DNA of 64,000 nucleotides from Linnemannia elongata (taxonomy: Eukaryota; Mortierellomycota; Mortierellomycetes; Mortierellales; Mortierellaceae): contig JAXBDG010000008.1 of assembly GCA_036320915.1 (NCBI GenBank), positions 1,798,001 through 1,862,000 on the forward strand, written 5' to 3'. Positions 32,652 through 44,757 of this stretch are shown piece by piece. The notes below the pieces were generated by a model. The model was given only the letters and a program-made list of their open reading frames with translations, ran no database searches and was not told the DNA's origin. Position 1 is the stretch's first letter, and the number at the start of each line of letters is the position of its first letter. Position numbers and translations under genes: made by a program.

Positions 32652-34516
32652 ACAGACGTTGTATACTAGGAGGCATGTTAGAAAAAGTAAAAGGCAATCA
32701 AAAACAGAGAAGAAAAAGAGGAAGAATGAAAGAAAGAATGCGAAGATACGCTACGCTATTCATAAAATGCTTATGTTCCGTTTCTTCGCTTGCAAAGGAC
32801 CTCGTCAAGTGAACAAAAACATACAAACACTTCTGTTCTTCCTCGCTCGCTCCGACATTGTTTCCGGCGCAAATTACATCATATAGCCTGGTGTGCCCAC
32901 ATCATCTCATAGTGTTGTTGGTTTTGTGCATGCGGGTTGAGTATGTAGGGTGTATGTATGTATGTTGAGCAAGGATGAAGGGGAAAGAGAGGAGGACTTT
33001 GAAAGTGCATTCCCGAAAGAGTAACAGGGACATCGTTGGCTCTCAACCTAAAGGCAACTTTTTTTTTTTTTGCATCTCCTTCGCTCACTGTCTCCCTGCA
33101 TCATACACTCATGCTGGATAAGGAAAAGGAACATGGTTTGTCCACCTGCTCAACCCTTTTCCCCTAACGCCCTAACTCCTCATGTATCTTTATTTTTTTT
33201 TATTTCATCGTCATTGTCGCCAGTATCTTTTTCATCATTGCCCAAGCAAGTTCACCTTATAATATTTTTTTTTCAGCTTCAGCTTTGCCTTCAGCAACAG
33301 CTGTCCCATGCCTTGATGTCTCAAAGGGTGTACTATGCCTCCGTGTCGGCCCTGGTAAGTTACGCAGCTCATTGAGAGACCCGTACCTTAATATTTTCCG
33401 TAATAGCGTGTCTACTTTTGGCGCGAAAACGGCATCATCTCACTCAATAGCAACAACCACAAGCCGATCATCCTTCAGTTTGTTTTGTTTTGTTTGTTTA
33501 TTCGGCTATGAAGTGAAAGAACAGGAAACAGAAGGGAGGGGGAAGGAAGAAGGGACAAAAAAAAGATGGTGATCGATGGCTGACTGCGGGAGGAGAGGAA
33601 GACGAAGATGTCCACAAGGAGAGAGGCTCATCCGAAAACCCTGGTTTACATTCGGCTATGCGTTTTAGTTCCTGTTATCTAGTTCAAGACGTTGTTCTTC
33701 ACCTCCACCCAACTGATCGAAGGAACAAAGTTGATTCACGATTGATCGAAACCCCAGGGGTAAGAATAACTGATCATCAGTTATAATATGTCTGCGCCTC
33801 CCGCCAGTATGGCCTCCTGGGGAGGGAGAGTGAATGAAACGTGTACAAACCCTTATGGAGAAGAGCATCCATCCCCATAGCATTTCTTCCATTCAGCCCA
33901 GTCCGCCGGTCTTCTTTCTTTTTCCTTTTCGGAGACAAAGAAAGAAAAAAAAAATGGCGCCCTTTTCATTTCATTTCTCTTCGTGGTACCCAGTCAACCA
34001 TTGCTCACAACTTACTTATTTGTAAAGGTCTCTGGATGAGTTTATTATTGGTATCTGCTCACCAAACCGATACTTTTTTATGTCTCTTTTTTTGTATTCA
34101 TCATACAGCACTATTTCAATGGACTGTTATCGAACCCTCGTCTCCAATGGGTGCGCAAACTCTGATAGAAAAGTAGATGGCTTCAATAACAGCCTGATAA
34201 TAAGAAAAGGATCGAGTGTCCGTTTGCCTGGTTTCCCCTACGTCAGTCAATCAAGCATGCCTCCCCGGAAGAAGATTATCTCCTTTCAAATGACAAACCA
34301 TCCACGGGTTTATTATTTAAACATTTTGTTCTCCCTTTTTCTTTTTCCTTCTTTCTTCTTACTTTTCTTTATTCCCTTCAACTTTTCTCACCCTCAATTG
34401 CTATTACCCCTTTTTCTCCCCTTCCTCTCCCCTTCACCGTCCGCTTTTCTCTTCCAACCTTCACATCAACCAAAGCAACCACAAATTCTCACACATCACC
34501 TATACATACATTCACC
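32652..34516. other. Intergenic region between the two arrestin genes
   Basis: 1.9 kb with no convincing exon. A/T homopolymers are scattered, and a pyrimidine-rich tract (34320-34510) leads into the second arrestin gene. Confidence 0.55.
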
Positions 34517-36493
34517 ATGGGTTTTGGATTTACTTACGATATTGAGCTCAACACCGAGCAGCCCTTCATTGTCGAACTCGACTTGAACCAAACCAACTAC
34601 CAGACGCTCAGCGGTGCCATTGCCCTCAAGCTGGAAAGGTCAGAGTCCTTTAAGGTTGCTACCATCGCCATTCATGGACACAGTAAGCATTCCTCCTTTC
34701 CCCATTGAAGATTTTCACAATACAACCGAAACATGATATGCAAAGATCGTCTTGTTCCTTTTCTTCTTCTATTGTGTTCAAAGGCTGACTTTACCCATCG
34801 CTCATATTTTACCCGCTATTTCACCGTTCCCACAAAAAACTAGTCGGAGCAATGATTAAGAGCGGAACGGATGATCAGGAGCTGGTTCGCGATAACTTGG
34901 TCGAGGTCACTGTCGACCTTGTGGCAGCAAACGACACCAACGGCAGCGGAACCATTGAGCTTGAAGCAGGCGAGCAATACATTCCCTTCAGGATCGATCT
35001 CCCTCACCCTGCCGAGTTGCCTCCAACATTGATCAACAAACTCGACACACCTTACATCGACTGGAAGTACGAGATTCATGCAACCTTGCGCCGCAACTAC
35101 TTTTTCTCAACCACCCGTGTGGTCAAGCACGACTTGATCCTCCGCCGCCCAATTGGCCCCACCAGCGACAGCGACTTGACGGCTTCGATGGATCGCCCCG
35201 GTCAGTACAGGAGCAAGTTGACAGCCCCCGGACGTTTGGTTCTCGGCCAGGATCGTCTTTTGGCCAAGGCCGAGCTCAAAGCTCGTAGCAAGGAGTTCGT
35301 GATCAAGGAGGTTGACTGTGCCATCATCCAGCTTGAGGATATCGACTATGTCACCAAGAATACCCCTGCAGCGTAAGTTCACTTAACAGGAGCGTTGGTT
35401 GTTGTTGTTTTGTGTATGTCCACTTTACCCCATCTTTCTTTGCCTTTGTTTGTCCGATCCCCTCTCTTTGTGTTCTCCGCCTTCCTCTCGCCACCTTTTG
35501 ACGGGAGATCATAGCAAAGAGGAGGGTGTGTTTATGCGTGTGTTTGTGACGGAAAGGGAAAGGAATTGCCGTTTTTTTTTTTCTTTTGTGCACAGCAGAG
35601 GATCAGGAAAAGGAACAGGGGAGAAGGGGAGGAGGTTAGGAAGGAGAGGGATAAGCAAACACATTCCTCTCACAGTCCATCTCTCGTTAGTCCCTTTCCT
35701 TTGGGGGGTGCCTCTCTGACTCCGTTCATCTCTTCCCTCTCCTGCATTCGTTCGGGATATCTCTTTCTGTTTCTTACTTTTTTACTTTTTTACTTTCCAA
35801 CTTTTACTTTTACTTTCCCGCCTTTCGTGCTCTCTTTTTTTTTTTTTTTTCCTCGCTGCTCTCTTGTTTTTCAAACTTTTTTTTTCTGGTCTCGTGTCCT
35901 TGTGTTCTCCTATTGTCGTTAGTGTTTGTTTGCGCTGGTATTTCTTCTCCCTCGTTGTACTCCCCCCCATGTGTCAATAGCCCAATGACCTCAGGATGCC
36001 TTATTTGGGACAAATACACATACCCATCCAAACAACATGGCAAATAACATTCTAATTGCTCTTGTCTATTCATACTCTCCAACCACCTAATAGTGAGGGA
36101 CAGACCCACTGCATCGTCAACAGCTCCAGACTCGTCTCCTCAATCCACCTGATCACCAACGACGAGGCAGACATGGATTTCGGCCGTTACAAGCCCATCG
36201 AGTTTGATCTCCGGGTCGACAACCACCAATTGATCCCTACCGAGCGTGGACTTGGCTGGCTCAACATCTCACACGTCCTTCGTTACACTGTTCACTTCTT
36301 GGATGTCAACCAGCCTGCTTTAATCACAGAGTTGCCTTTGTTTGTGGGTAATGAGGTGATTTCAAGCTGTGAGTGCGCAACTGTTACGCCCAAGTCTTCA
36401 ACGGGCCGGTTGCTGGAGCGTTTGCATATTTCGGGTGCTGAGGACCATTGTTTGCATCATGAGAAGGAGGGTACCCCTGAGGCCGAGCCATAA
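34517..36493 (+). CDS. Second alpha-arrestin-like protein (tandem paralogue)
   Basis: Three exons: 34517-34680 approximately, 34844-35372 and 36092-36493, separated by a short and a long (about 720 bp) intron. The product begins MGFGFTYDIELN. The N-terminal arrestin fold has GAIALKLERSESF, GEQYIPFRIDLPHPAELPPTL and YIDWKYEIHATLRR. The C-terminal part holds RYKPIEFDLRVDN and LGWLNISHVLRYTVHFLD and ends HHEKEGTPEAEP. It lacks a PPxY motif, unlike the upstream neighbour, so ligase recruitment would need a partner. The shared fold, order and first intron position suggest an old tandem duplication; sequence identity is low by eye. Confidence 0.8.
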
Positions 36494-36789
36494 AAGTGTT
36501 TTTTTTTTTTTTTCTGCTCCAGTTCATTTTTTTTTTCCATTTCTTATGTTTTGTACTTGTACCCCTTCCTCTCGCAGAAATAAAAACAGCAAAAAAACCA
36601 GCCATTTTGCAAACAACAAAAAAAAAAACATTTGGCAAATGGAGTGTACACCACTCCGGATAGGCATGTTGGTCAGTTAAAAGGGTTTCATTGAATGTGG
36701 GACATGCTGGCGACACACTATGTAGTATGAATAATAATAAGTTGTTTCTGCTTGTTCTTTCTCAAGAACCTCAATCATCATGAGAGCAC

Positions 36790-38546
36790 TTAAAGTACAA
36801 AGACAAACAACACGAATGCTAATGATGGCCAGACCAACGATGATCCAGATCCAGACCCAAAGCGTGATACGCCCTGGTTCCATTTGGGAAGAGGCGACCT
36901 GTTCCCAACCAACGATTTGCCACCACCATTAAACCGTCCCCAATGCAACCCTCCATTCTCAAGTGTCGAGAACTTTGGCGCATTATCCCCCAACACAATG
37001 GCCTCCTTAGCTAACGGCGACGACGTGTCCTTCGCCAACGGATTAACAAAATCCTGGAACCCCATATCCTTTGGCGGCCAAGCGTTCGGATCCACTGGAG
37101 AATGGCATTTGACGTCAACCCAATCAACCATCATCTCATACGCGGGTTGTCCCTCCTCCCAGGCTGTAGGTCCTCCAGCCCACTCGCGGGTCTCAGGGTC
37201 TGATAACCCTCCATCCCAGATACTGAACTGGATCTGGGAAGGGGTGTTTGGGTATTTAGTGCCGTTGACTTCTGACCGGAGGAGGGTACGGATGACGTTT
37301 CCGTTAATAGACCAGGTGAGGCTGTCGGGAAGCCATTCGATGGTGTAGGTTTGATATTCTTGTGCGTGATGGGTTCCGATCTCTTGGCGACGCGAGTGAC
37401 TGTAGTCAATGTCCTTAGGGTCCATGTTTGCTGGTGTTTTCTACAAGAATTCATTTTAGACATTAAAAGGAGTAGAAAAAAAAAATATGAAACAAAGACG
37501 AGCTATGTGAGTAGATTTGTTCGCGTTAACAAAATAATAAACACGCTATGTTTGTGCCTAATAAGATGATAGAGAGACAAGTTTTACCCAGTAGTAGTTG
37601 CTTTGGACTTCGGTAGGATCCCTGCCAACCCATTCATAGTCAATCTCATCACCGGTCAAGGAACTGCGGAAGATGAACGAAGATATGACTCCCCCGCCGA
37701 TCGATCCAGACTTGATCCTCGCCGACACCGTTCCATACAGCATCCATCTATCCATTTAAAGAAAGAAAGAAAAAACAAAAAACGAACGTGTCAATCAACG
37801 CGAAAACATTGGATCGAAAATGGTACTATTAATGATCGCGAAAACAATTCTTAAAGACATCAAGTACCTGGTGCTGGAGACGGTGGCACCAAAGCCAGGC
37901 TTGTTTCCAAACTTGTTGATTGTGTTTCCCTTTTGTAGTTTGAGGATTAAGTTGCCGTTCTCGACGCGGGCATTGCTGGGTTGAAAATCTGACGTCCAAG
38001 CCGCGTCTAATGGGTTCCCAGAGAAGTTTGCCTGCCCAATAACCGTGTCTATCAAGTTGAAGTCCTAGCAGATGTGCAAAGGGCGAAATTGGTAAGGAAA
38101 AAAGAGGGGAAAAAAACCCCACATTGTCAATGTTTTTTGTTATTCATTTCAACAACAATCGAAAAAAAGGGAGAAAAGAACAACGAATAAGAGTTGTAAT
38201 CCATCCCACATCCTGTCTCCCTATTATCATCCATATCCACCAGTGCATTATTATGGTTTACCTCGGTGAAAGACACGCATTCTGGTAGAGGCAGGCAGGT
38301 GTTACTGTTATACGAGTTCTCAGGTTGACAACCTAGGGCCAAGGAACAAAAGGACTGGGCGTTGGAGCACCAACCCGATTGACAGCAGGGGGCCTCGGCA
38401 GGGCATGCAGATCCGCCCTTGTAATGTGAGCATCCTATTGCCGCGTCGGCAGAGCCTACTATTGACCATGAGGTGTTTGCAAGAAATGTCGCGATGGAGA
38501 GGAGGCAGAAGTAGAGCGATGTGTTGCGATTTGCATGAAGAAACAT
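36790..38546 (-). CDS. GH16 cell-wall transglycosylase, Crh1/Utr2 type, with Cys-rich N-terminal domain
   Basis: Four exons. The start MFLHANRNTSLYFCLLSI is a signal peptide. A Cys-rich module follows (CSHYKGGSACPAEAPCCQ, then SGWCSNAQSFC...CQPENSYNSNTC), like the chitin-binding-like domain of Utr2/Crr1. The GH16 domain has VSARIKSGSIGGGVISSF and the catalytic DEIDYEWVGRD (two Glu and one Asp in the EIDxE pattern), then YTIEWLPDSLTWSINGNVIRT and QIQFSIWDGG. The tail is Gly/Ser-rich with a C-terminal hydrophobic stretch (WPSLAFVLFVFVL), consistent with a GPI anchor. Crh enzymes join chitin to beta-glucan at the cell surface. Confidence 0.9.
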
Positions 38547-40663
38547 TTGATTTTGTTATTTGCTATTGTTTTTTGCTTTAACGCGCGCTTTGCTCTCAGG
38601 AAATTAAAGGAGAGAGGAGGAGAGGGTGAGCGTGAACGTAAAGAGAGTCTAGGTCGTGTGGTGTGGGTGGAGAGTCGTAACGGGATTGATTGTATATTGT
38701 TGAGGCTGTGTTTTTTATGCTTGCTTTGTTAAGGATGAGATGCTATATGCGGCGGTACTGAAAGTTGAGCAAAAGAATGAAAAGGAGAGGGGAGGAAGAC
38801 AAAAGGAGCAAAGAAAAGAGATGAAAGTCAAAGAGGAAGAGACGATCAAGAAGCAACGTCGTAATAAGAAACGTCCGATTCCATTGCTACAGGGATGAAC
38901 GAACAATAAATGAGATCACAATGTTGTTGTTTGGGTTCGATCTTCCATTGCCAACGGACAAGAGAAAGACAGGAGCAGCAATACCAATGCTCCGCATGCC
39001 ATGGTGTGTATAGCAACACGGATATACACCCTTTCTTTTAGCAAGAAATAGAAACAAGGGTTCGGCAATCCTTCCATTACTCGATTGTGCCCCATACCTG
39101 TTCAAACAGTAAGGTTCCGGATCGATGATTCGATGGGATAAATTGCCCTCATTCGGCATTCCAGCCTGCGCTGGTCCGTTTTCTGTCAGCTCTATGATAG
39201 CATGGATACACTCAGTTTCTCGATCTAATGGACGAGATATACTATGAATGGAACAGAGGGGGGGTCTGCGACGATCGAAAGATGTTTTCCTTCAACTTTG
39301 CCAGCTACTTACAACCAAGTTCAACAGCAACTACAACGTGGAAAGGAAATGAGAAACATGTTCGATCCACTTAAAGGGTTCGAATGCTCGCCCCCACACC
39401 CTCGTGTCTGCCTATAGAAGGATATTTGTGCGAGGTCGTTGTTGATGTACCATCCCTCGTTTTCTTTTTTTCCAGTGCCAGGTCATTGTGTAATAAACAC
39501 TGACCATGAGCTATGTAAGGGTTGCCACATGGTCGGGCTCAAACGTACTAAGTTGGTTAGGACTGACATATAGTACTTTGTTTTTTTTTTTTCTTTTTCT
39601 TTTTCGTGGACTCAGGGAGATCCTGGACTAATTGGAAGGCAATCCCTTTCTCTCCCTTACCTCATTCTTTCTCTCCCTCTGATCTTCTCCCACTCTCGTT
39701 TGTTGTTTACTTCCCTCTCTCAACTCACTAAAGAAAACCTCTTGGATGCACGATCGATCCCAAGGATTAAAAACCCCGCGCAAAACAAATAAACAAAGGG
39801 GCAAAGAAGTGATCATCGAATGTATCGCACGCGTTGTAAGATGTCGAATACTTTGTCAGGGTCACCTACCACCACTTCAGGGTACAACAAACAAACAAGC
39901 GAAACCAAGTTTACAGGCCAAGGGAAGAAGGGAACCCTGACCAACCAAGAAATGAAACTGCTCACAAGTTGGATAGGAAAGAAAAAAAAAAAAAAAGTAC
40001 CCCTTTCCTCATTTTGCAAGGGTACACAAAAGAAACGTCAAAGGGAGGGGAGGCAGGGAACACGGCAGACTAGACAGGCGACGCAAGACAGCCGGGACCA
40101 CATGCGAGGCAGTGCGCGATTTTTCTTTCCCATTTTTTCCTTCCCTGCCTTTGATGCAAAGATGGATAAGAAGAATCATTCCAGAAACAAAACAAGTGGA
40201 GAGAGACGATCGTGGGGGAGCAGGCCTATTGCGAATTATTTGGACTGAACCGTGTGAGCATGCATGGGGAAGAGTGTCTCAATCGATAGCATTGGCGCAC
40301 TGTTTCTCTTTTTTTCTTTTGTGTTTACTTGTGTGATAAAGGGTGGTGGCAAAAAATGGTGGGGGTTCTAAAAGTACAAGGGAGGGAAGGAAGGAAAGAG
40401 AAACAGAAATATGCTGGAATGGCTAAAAAGACTTCTTTTGCAATGGCAATGAAAGGGGATGGGAGTGAAGAGAGAGAGTAAAAAATAAGACAAGGGAGTG
40501 AATGAATGCTATGCTGAATGGAAGGAAGGGACTATGGTACAACTGAGAAGAAATGGCGCAACTGCCACACACTCTGGAATCAAGGGGATAGGAACAAGGA
40601 TGACGAGGAGTATCTCCTAAAGCATCCTTTGTTGCCTTACTTCTTAAGATCTCTTTGGTTTGC

Positions 40664-41417
40664 CTATATGAAGAGGCAAGGGAAGCAGTTGAGACGGAAA
40701 GGAGAGAAAAAGAGAGATAAGTAAAGGTCCGGAAGAGATCCAACTGTCGGTACGATACAAAAGAGGGAAAACAGGATAGCCCAGATGGCATCGCCATGGG
40801 CTGGTGTCTCTTTTCCCGTATAGATCTCCAGGAAACGAAAGCACAATGTTTGGGTCTTATCCTCCTTGAACATCCGAGTTGTCGCCTTGACCATCTCCCT
40901 TTCCTTGCTCAATCTTTTCTCGTTGTCCCGTTCTTTGTCGGTATCTCCTTTGGGTGTGGCTGGTGTATGTGTTGCGTATGGTGGCCACCCGAGGGAAAGG
41001 CCACCCGAGGGAAAGGCCCCCTTGTTGGTACTCCTGCTTTTCGTGTTTACTCCGGTGGTAAGTTCAATAAATCTCGACGATAAAGACACGATTGAACACA
41101 AGGGTAATCAAAAAAGCGAAATTGAGATGAAAACAACAAAGTAAACTCCACACACACACAAACAATTGCAATACAATAGTGTTTGTCGCCTCGAGAGATT
41201 AAACGCGTTATTGTTTCCCGACAAATACCAGAGAGTTTGATTGTTTACCTGGGCTGAGAAGTGGTGAGTGCGGTGAAGGAGAATGGAGGTGGTGGTGGTA
41301 GTGACTTGGGTGGGAGTGGTGCAGATGAAGAATATTGGCGTAGTTCTCATACGAGAGCTGAACGAGGAAGCAGAGGAAGACCAGCAGGATTGAGCTCAAC
41401 ATGAGCACGTTGGTCAT
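40664..41417 (-). CDS. Possible small secreted or membrane protein gene (weak)
   Basis: A minus-strand frame starting at 41417 encodes MTNVLMLSSILLVFLCFLVQLS, a signal-anchor-like segment, then a His/Pro/Ser-rich stretch. It reaches a good GT donor (CAG|GTAAAC near 41248). A second minus-strand frame (to 40664) has a charged region (DTDKERDNEKRLSKEREM) and a hydrophobic segment (AIWAILFSLFCIVPTVG). A CT-rich tract upstream on the same strand resembles leaders of real genes here. I cannot identify the family or fix the splice acceptor, and chance open frames are a serious alternative. Confidence 0.25.
40983..41016. repeat. Short tandem repeat (16-bp unit)
   Basis: The unit ggccacccgagggaaa occurs twice in direct succession, followed by a third partial copy (ggcc). 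Confidence 0.85.
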
Positions 41418-41887
41418 CTATTTGGAGCAGATATCGTATCGAAAAGTCAGTTTTTTTCCTCGGTGTGGTTAAGAATACGAGTCTACGGTGGTATCAAAAG
41501 GACCCTCTTTTTCCTTCTGGAGTCAAGCTTGCAGGCGCTGTCCTATTCTTACAGGAAGACTTGTCGACTGCTCCATTGTGGTGTGTCTGCTCCTTCTGCT
41601 TCTTGTTTGGTTGTTTGGCTATTGCTTGTTTGTTGCTTGTCGTCAAATGAGTAGGAAAGACAAATGGTGTGATTTCGAAATAAGGGACCAGCAGTGAGAA
41701 AAAAAAAAGAGAAAAAGAAAAACTGATCGGCAACGCGGTGTAGTGTTTGACGGGAGTGAGGAGTGACTTGAGAAAGAAAGAAGTGAGAGTGAGTATGTAT
41801 ATGCGGGCTGGAGTGCAAAGAGAGGAAAGAGTAGAGAGAGTGAGAGAAAGAGGGAGAGCAAGAGTGTATGGAAGATAAAGAAGGTAG

Positions 41888-41892
<5 letters not shown>

Positions 41893-41950
<58 letters not shown>
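41893..41950. repeat. (GA)n microsatellite
   Basis: About 28 GA units in a row. It is probably length-polymorphic. Confidence 0.95.
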
Positions 41951-41953
<3 letters not shown>

Positions 41954-42190
41954 GAGGCGGGCTGTGAGTGAACAGGAATAAGTATTCAGAGAGAAAGGGC
42001 TCTCACACCCATTTATTATTGGCGGTGTTGAACGTGCTTGGCCATCGTCCTCTGCTCTTGATTGCAGTCAACAGTCACGGACACCTCTTTTTTTTTTGTT
42101 TTCTCTTCTCGAGAACCTCTGGTTCAACCATCTCTACCCTCGTACTCCCCACTCACTCCGCCACCAAAACAAGACGACCACTAGGACACC

Positions 42191-44647
42191 ATGGGAAAGG
42201 GAACAGGCAAGGACAGCAACACCACTCATCGCAGACATTGCAAGGGAGACAAAGAATACATATGATGACATTCGATTAACATTCGTTCGCTTCGTGTGTC
42301 CTTGACATTTCTTCTAGACAAGATGTACATTACTCACTCCGAGTGGAGCAACGAGTTCTCGGAGGGTGGTATGACCTTTGGAGGCGCAGGAGGACGCAGA
42401 AACAACCAGATCTTCCGCCGATTACCCTTTGACTGCTGCTCGCTCTCACTCCAGCCCTTTGAGCACCCCGTCTGCACCGAAGACGGCATCATCTTTGACC
42501 TTGTGTAAGGTTCTAGCAAGCAGCGATTGAACATTGAACGGTAGATCGTGAATGATAATGTATTCACACAACCTCCTGCGATACATGCAAACAACTAACC
42601 ATCGATCGATCTACTCACTCTCTCTCTCTCTTTTCCTTCAGTAACATTGTGCCGTACCTGAAAAAGTTTGGAACTAACCCTGCGACAGGAGAGAAACTTG
42701 ATCCCAAGACCCTGATCAAACTCAACTTTTTCAAAAATGCCAACGGTAAATAATCACTCCGCTATACATCTACACGGTGGTACTCAAAGCTCAGAAAGAA
42801 CCGGGATAACTTACCTCACCTGCGTTCCCTTCTTAGATGAATACCACTGCCCGATCACACTGAGGGTGTTCAACGAAAATACCCATATTGTTGCCATCAA
42901 AACTTCGGGAAACGTCTACGCATTCGAAGCTGTGGAGCGACTCAACATCAAAGCAAAGTTCTGGAAGGACCTCATGACAGACGAGTCATTCTCTCGAAAG
43001 GATATTATTACCATCCAGGTACTTCTATCCGCTGGACTTGCCGTGATCTATTGCAAACTTTGTCGCGACAACACGCACTCGGTATTTAATCAAGCCCGAC
43101 AACTCTTTTTTCGTATGAAACATATAGGATCCTCACAATCAGAAGAACTTGGCCGATTTCCACTACGTCAAGAACGACCTTGTAGCAGTGAATGAAGGTA
43201 ATCATTCTGGTAAACAGGAGATCATATGGATTTGTGGATGAACCAGCTCGATTTATCGCTAATGCCAACTGTCAACTCCACACTTGTTTTCCCTGCTCCA
43301 ACTTTAAATCCACAAATAGAGAAGGAAAAGAAGAAGCGGGATCCGATGAACAATATCAATCAGCAGGGATCGACAGGCAAGATTCTTTCGCAGCTCAACA
43401 TGGAAAAGATCGAAAAGGCGGCGGTCGAAAAGAAAAAGACGGAGGAGGCAATCAAGGCTGCGGGAGGCACTGCCAACAAGGCGATGGAGGCTATGGCGAA
43501 CAAACCGGCATTGGCTTACAATGCAGCATCGTATACCACTGGCCGCGCTAGTGCCTCGTTGACCTCAACCGCCGTCAGCGTTTCGACCACCAATGAACGC
43601 GCCCTGATGAGTCATGAGGAGTACATGTTCCCCTTGATTAAGGCCAAGGGATACGGAAGTATCATCACCAACTTTGGAAAAATCAACATTGAGCTCTTCT
43701 GCGACCAGGTATGATAAAATCGCGTCTCCGGAACTATACTTTGATGCAACTGTTTTCTACAAGAGTCCATTGCAACATCTTTGACTCACACTTCGTTTCC
43801 ATCTCCTCCACATAGACACCAAGGACGTGCTACAACTTTATTATGCTGGCCAAGTCGGGATACTACAAGAATGTCAAGTTCCATCGTAAGATCAAGAACT
43901 TTATGCTTCAAGGAGGTGACCCCACAGGCACTGGACGCGGAGGCGAATCATACTGGAAGGAGAACTTCAAGGACGAGATCAGGGCCAAGCTCTCCCATAA
44001 CGCCCGAGGAATGCTCAGCATGGCCAACAAGGGACCCGGCACCAACTCTTCTCAATTGTGAGCCTCCTCCCCTTCTTAATCATTTCGATGGTGTGAACTA
44101 AAGCATGTCCTATAGAACAGTCTGCTAATTCCATTCCACCTCAATCCATAGCTTTATCACGTTCAAGCCATGCACGCATTTGGACGGGAAGCACACTGTC
44201 TTTGGAAAGGTGGTCGGCGGTATGGACGTACTGGACAAGCTTGAGCTGGTCCCAACAAACGAAGACACTGATGTCCCAATCTCACCACCGGGCATCATCA
44301 TGCAGGATGTCAGTATTTTTGTCGACCCATATCAAACTTTTACCGAGAGATTGGAGCGCAAGCGCAAGTATGAAGAGGAGGCTAAATCGAACCCTACCAA
44401 GAAGGAGAACCCGCTGGATCACTCGACTTGGTTCGGACCTACGATTAAACGCGATGTTGCGGGAGGTGGAACTGTTGGAGGAGGTGTGGGCAAGTATCTT
44501 GCTGCCGCCACAGCAGCCACTGCAGAGTCGTCGAGTGGGAATTCTAAAGCCAAGGCAGATGAAGCGGATGGCGCGTCAGCAGCTCCAGAACCTCCCAAGA
44601 AGAAGAAGACTGTCTCGCGTGGTTTTGGCGATTTTAGCTCTTGGTAG
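42191..44647 (+). CDS. PPIL2: U-box cyclophilin PPIL2 (Cyp60), spliceosomal peptidyl-prolyl isomerase
   Basis: A multi-exon gene. Exon 1 encodes MGKGT and joins [10 protein letters not shown], probably through a GC donor at 42207, because no usable GT exists between 42191 and the acceptor at 42317. The U-box region follows ([69 protein letters not shown]). The cyclophilin domain has [58 protein letters not shown] and [24 protein letters not shown]. The protein ends [10 protein letters not shown], as in animal PPIL2. The catalytic Arg of typical cyclophilins lies in the FHR motif. Family members couple ubiquitin ligase-type U-boxes with a spliceosomal cyclophilin. The gene is convergent with ARMH3 (110 bp). 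Confidence 0.93.
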
Positions 44648-44757
44648 TAATAATGTAGGGACTAAACAGTTCTCTGAAAACCTGCAAACTCTTCTTTTTT
44701 ATTTCGAGTGATTTGTTTTTTTCTGGGTGACATGCAGTTTCTGAGTGTAGACCAGTT

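Larger units (their letters stand above)
38547..42190. other. 3.6-kb region with little coding evidence
   Basis: Between the Crh gene and PPIL2 I find mainly AT-rich and purine/pyrimidine-skewed sequence, a short tandem repeat near 40983-41016 and a long GA microsatellite (41893-41950). The only candidate gene is the weak minus-strand one listed separately at 40664-41417. Confidence 0.5.

Noticed and set aside
41494..41952. 152-residue minus-strand frame starting with a long Ser-Leu repeat
   Set aside because: It is the translation of the GA microsatellite and flanking CT-rich DNA.
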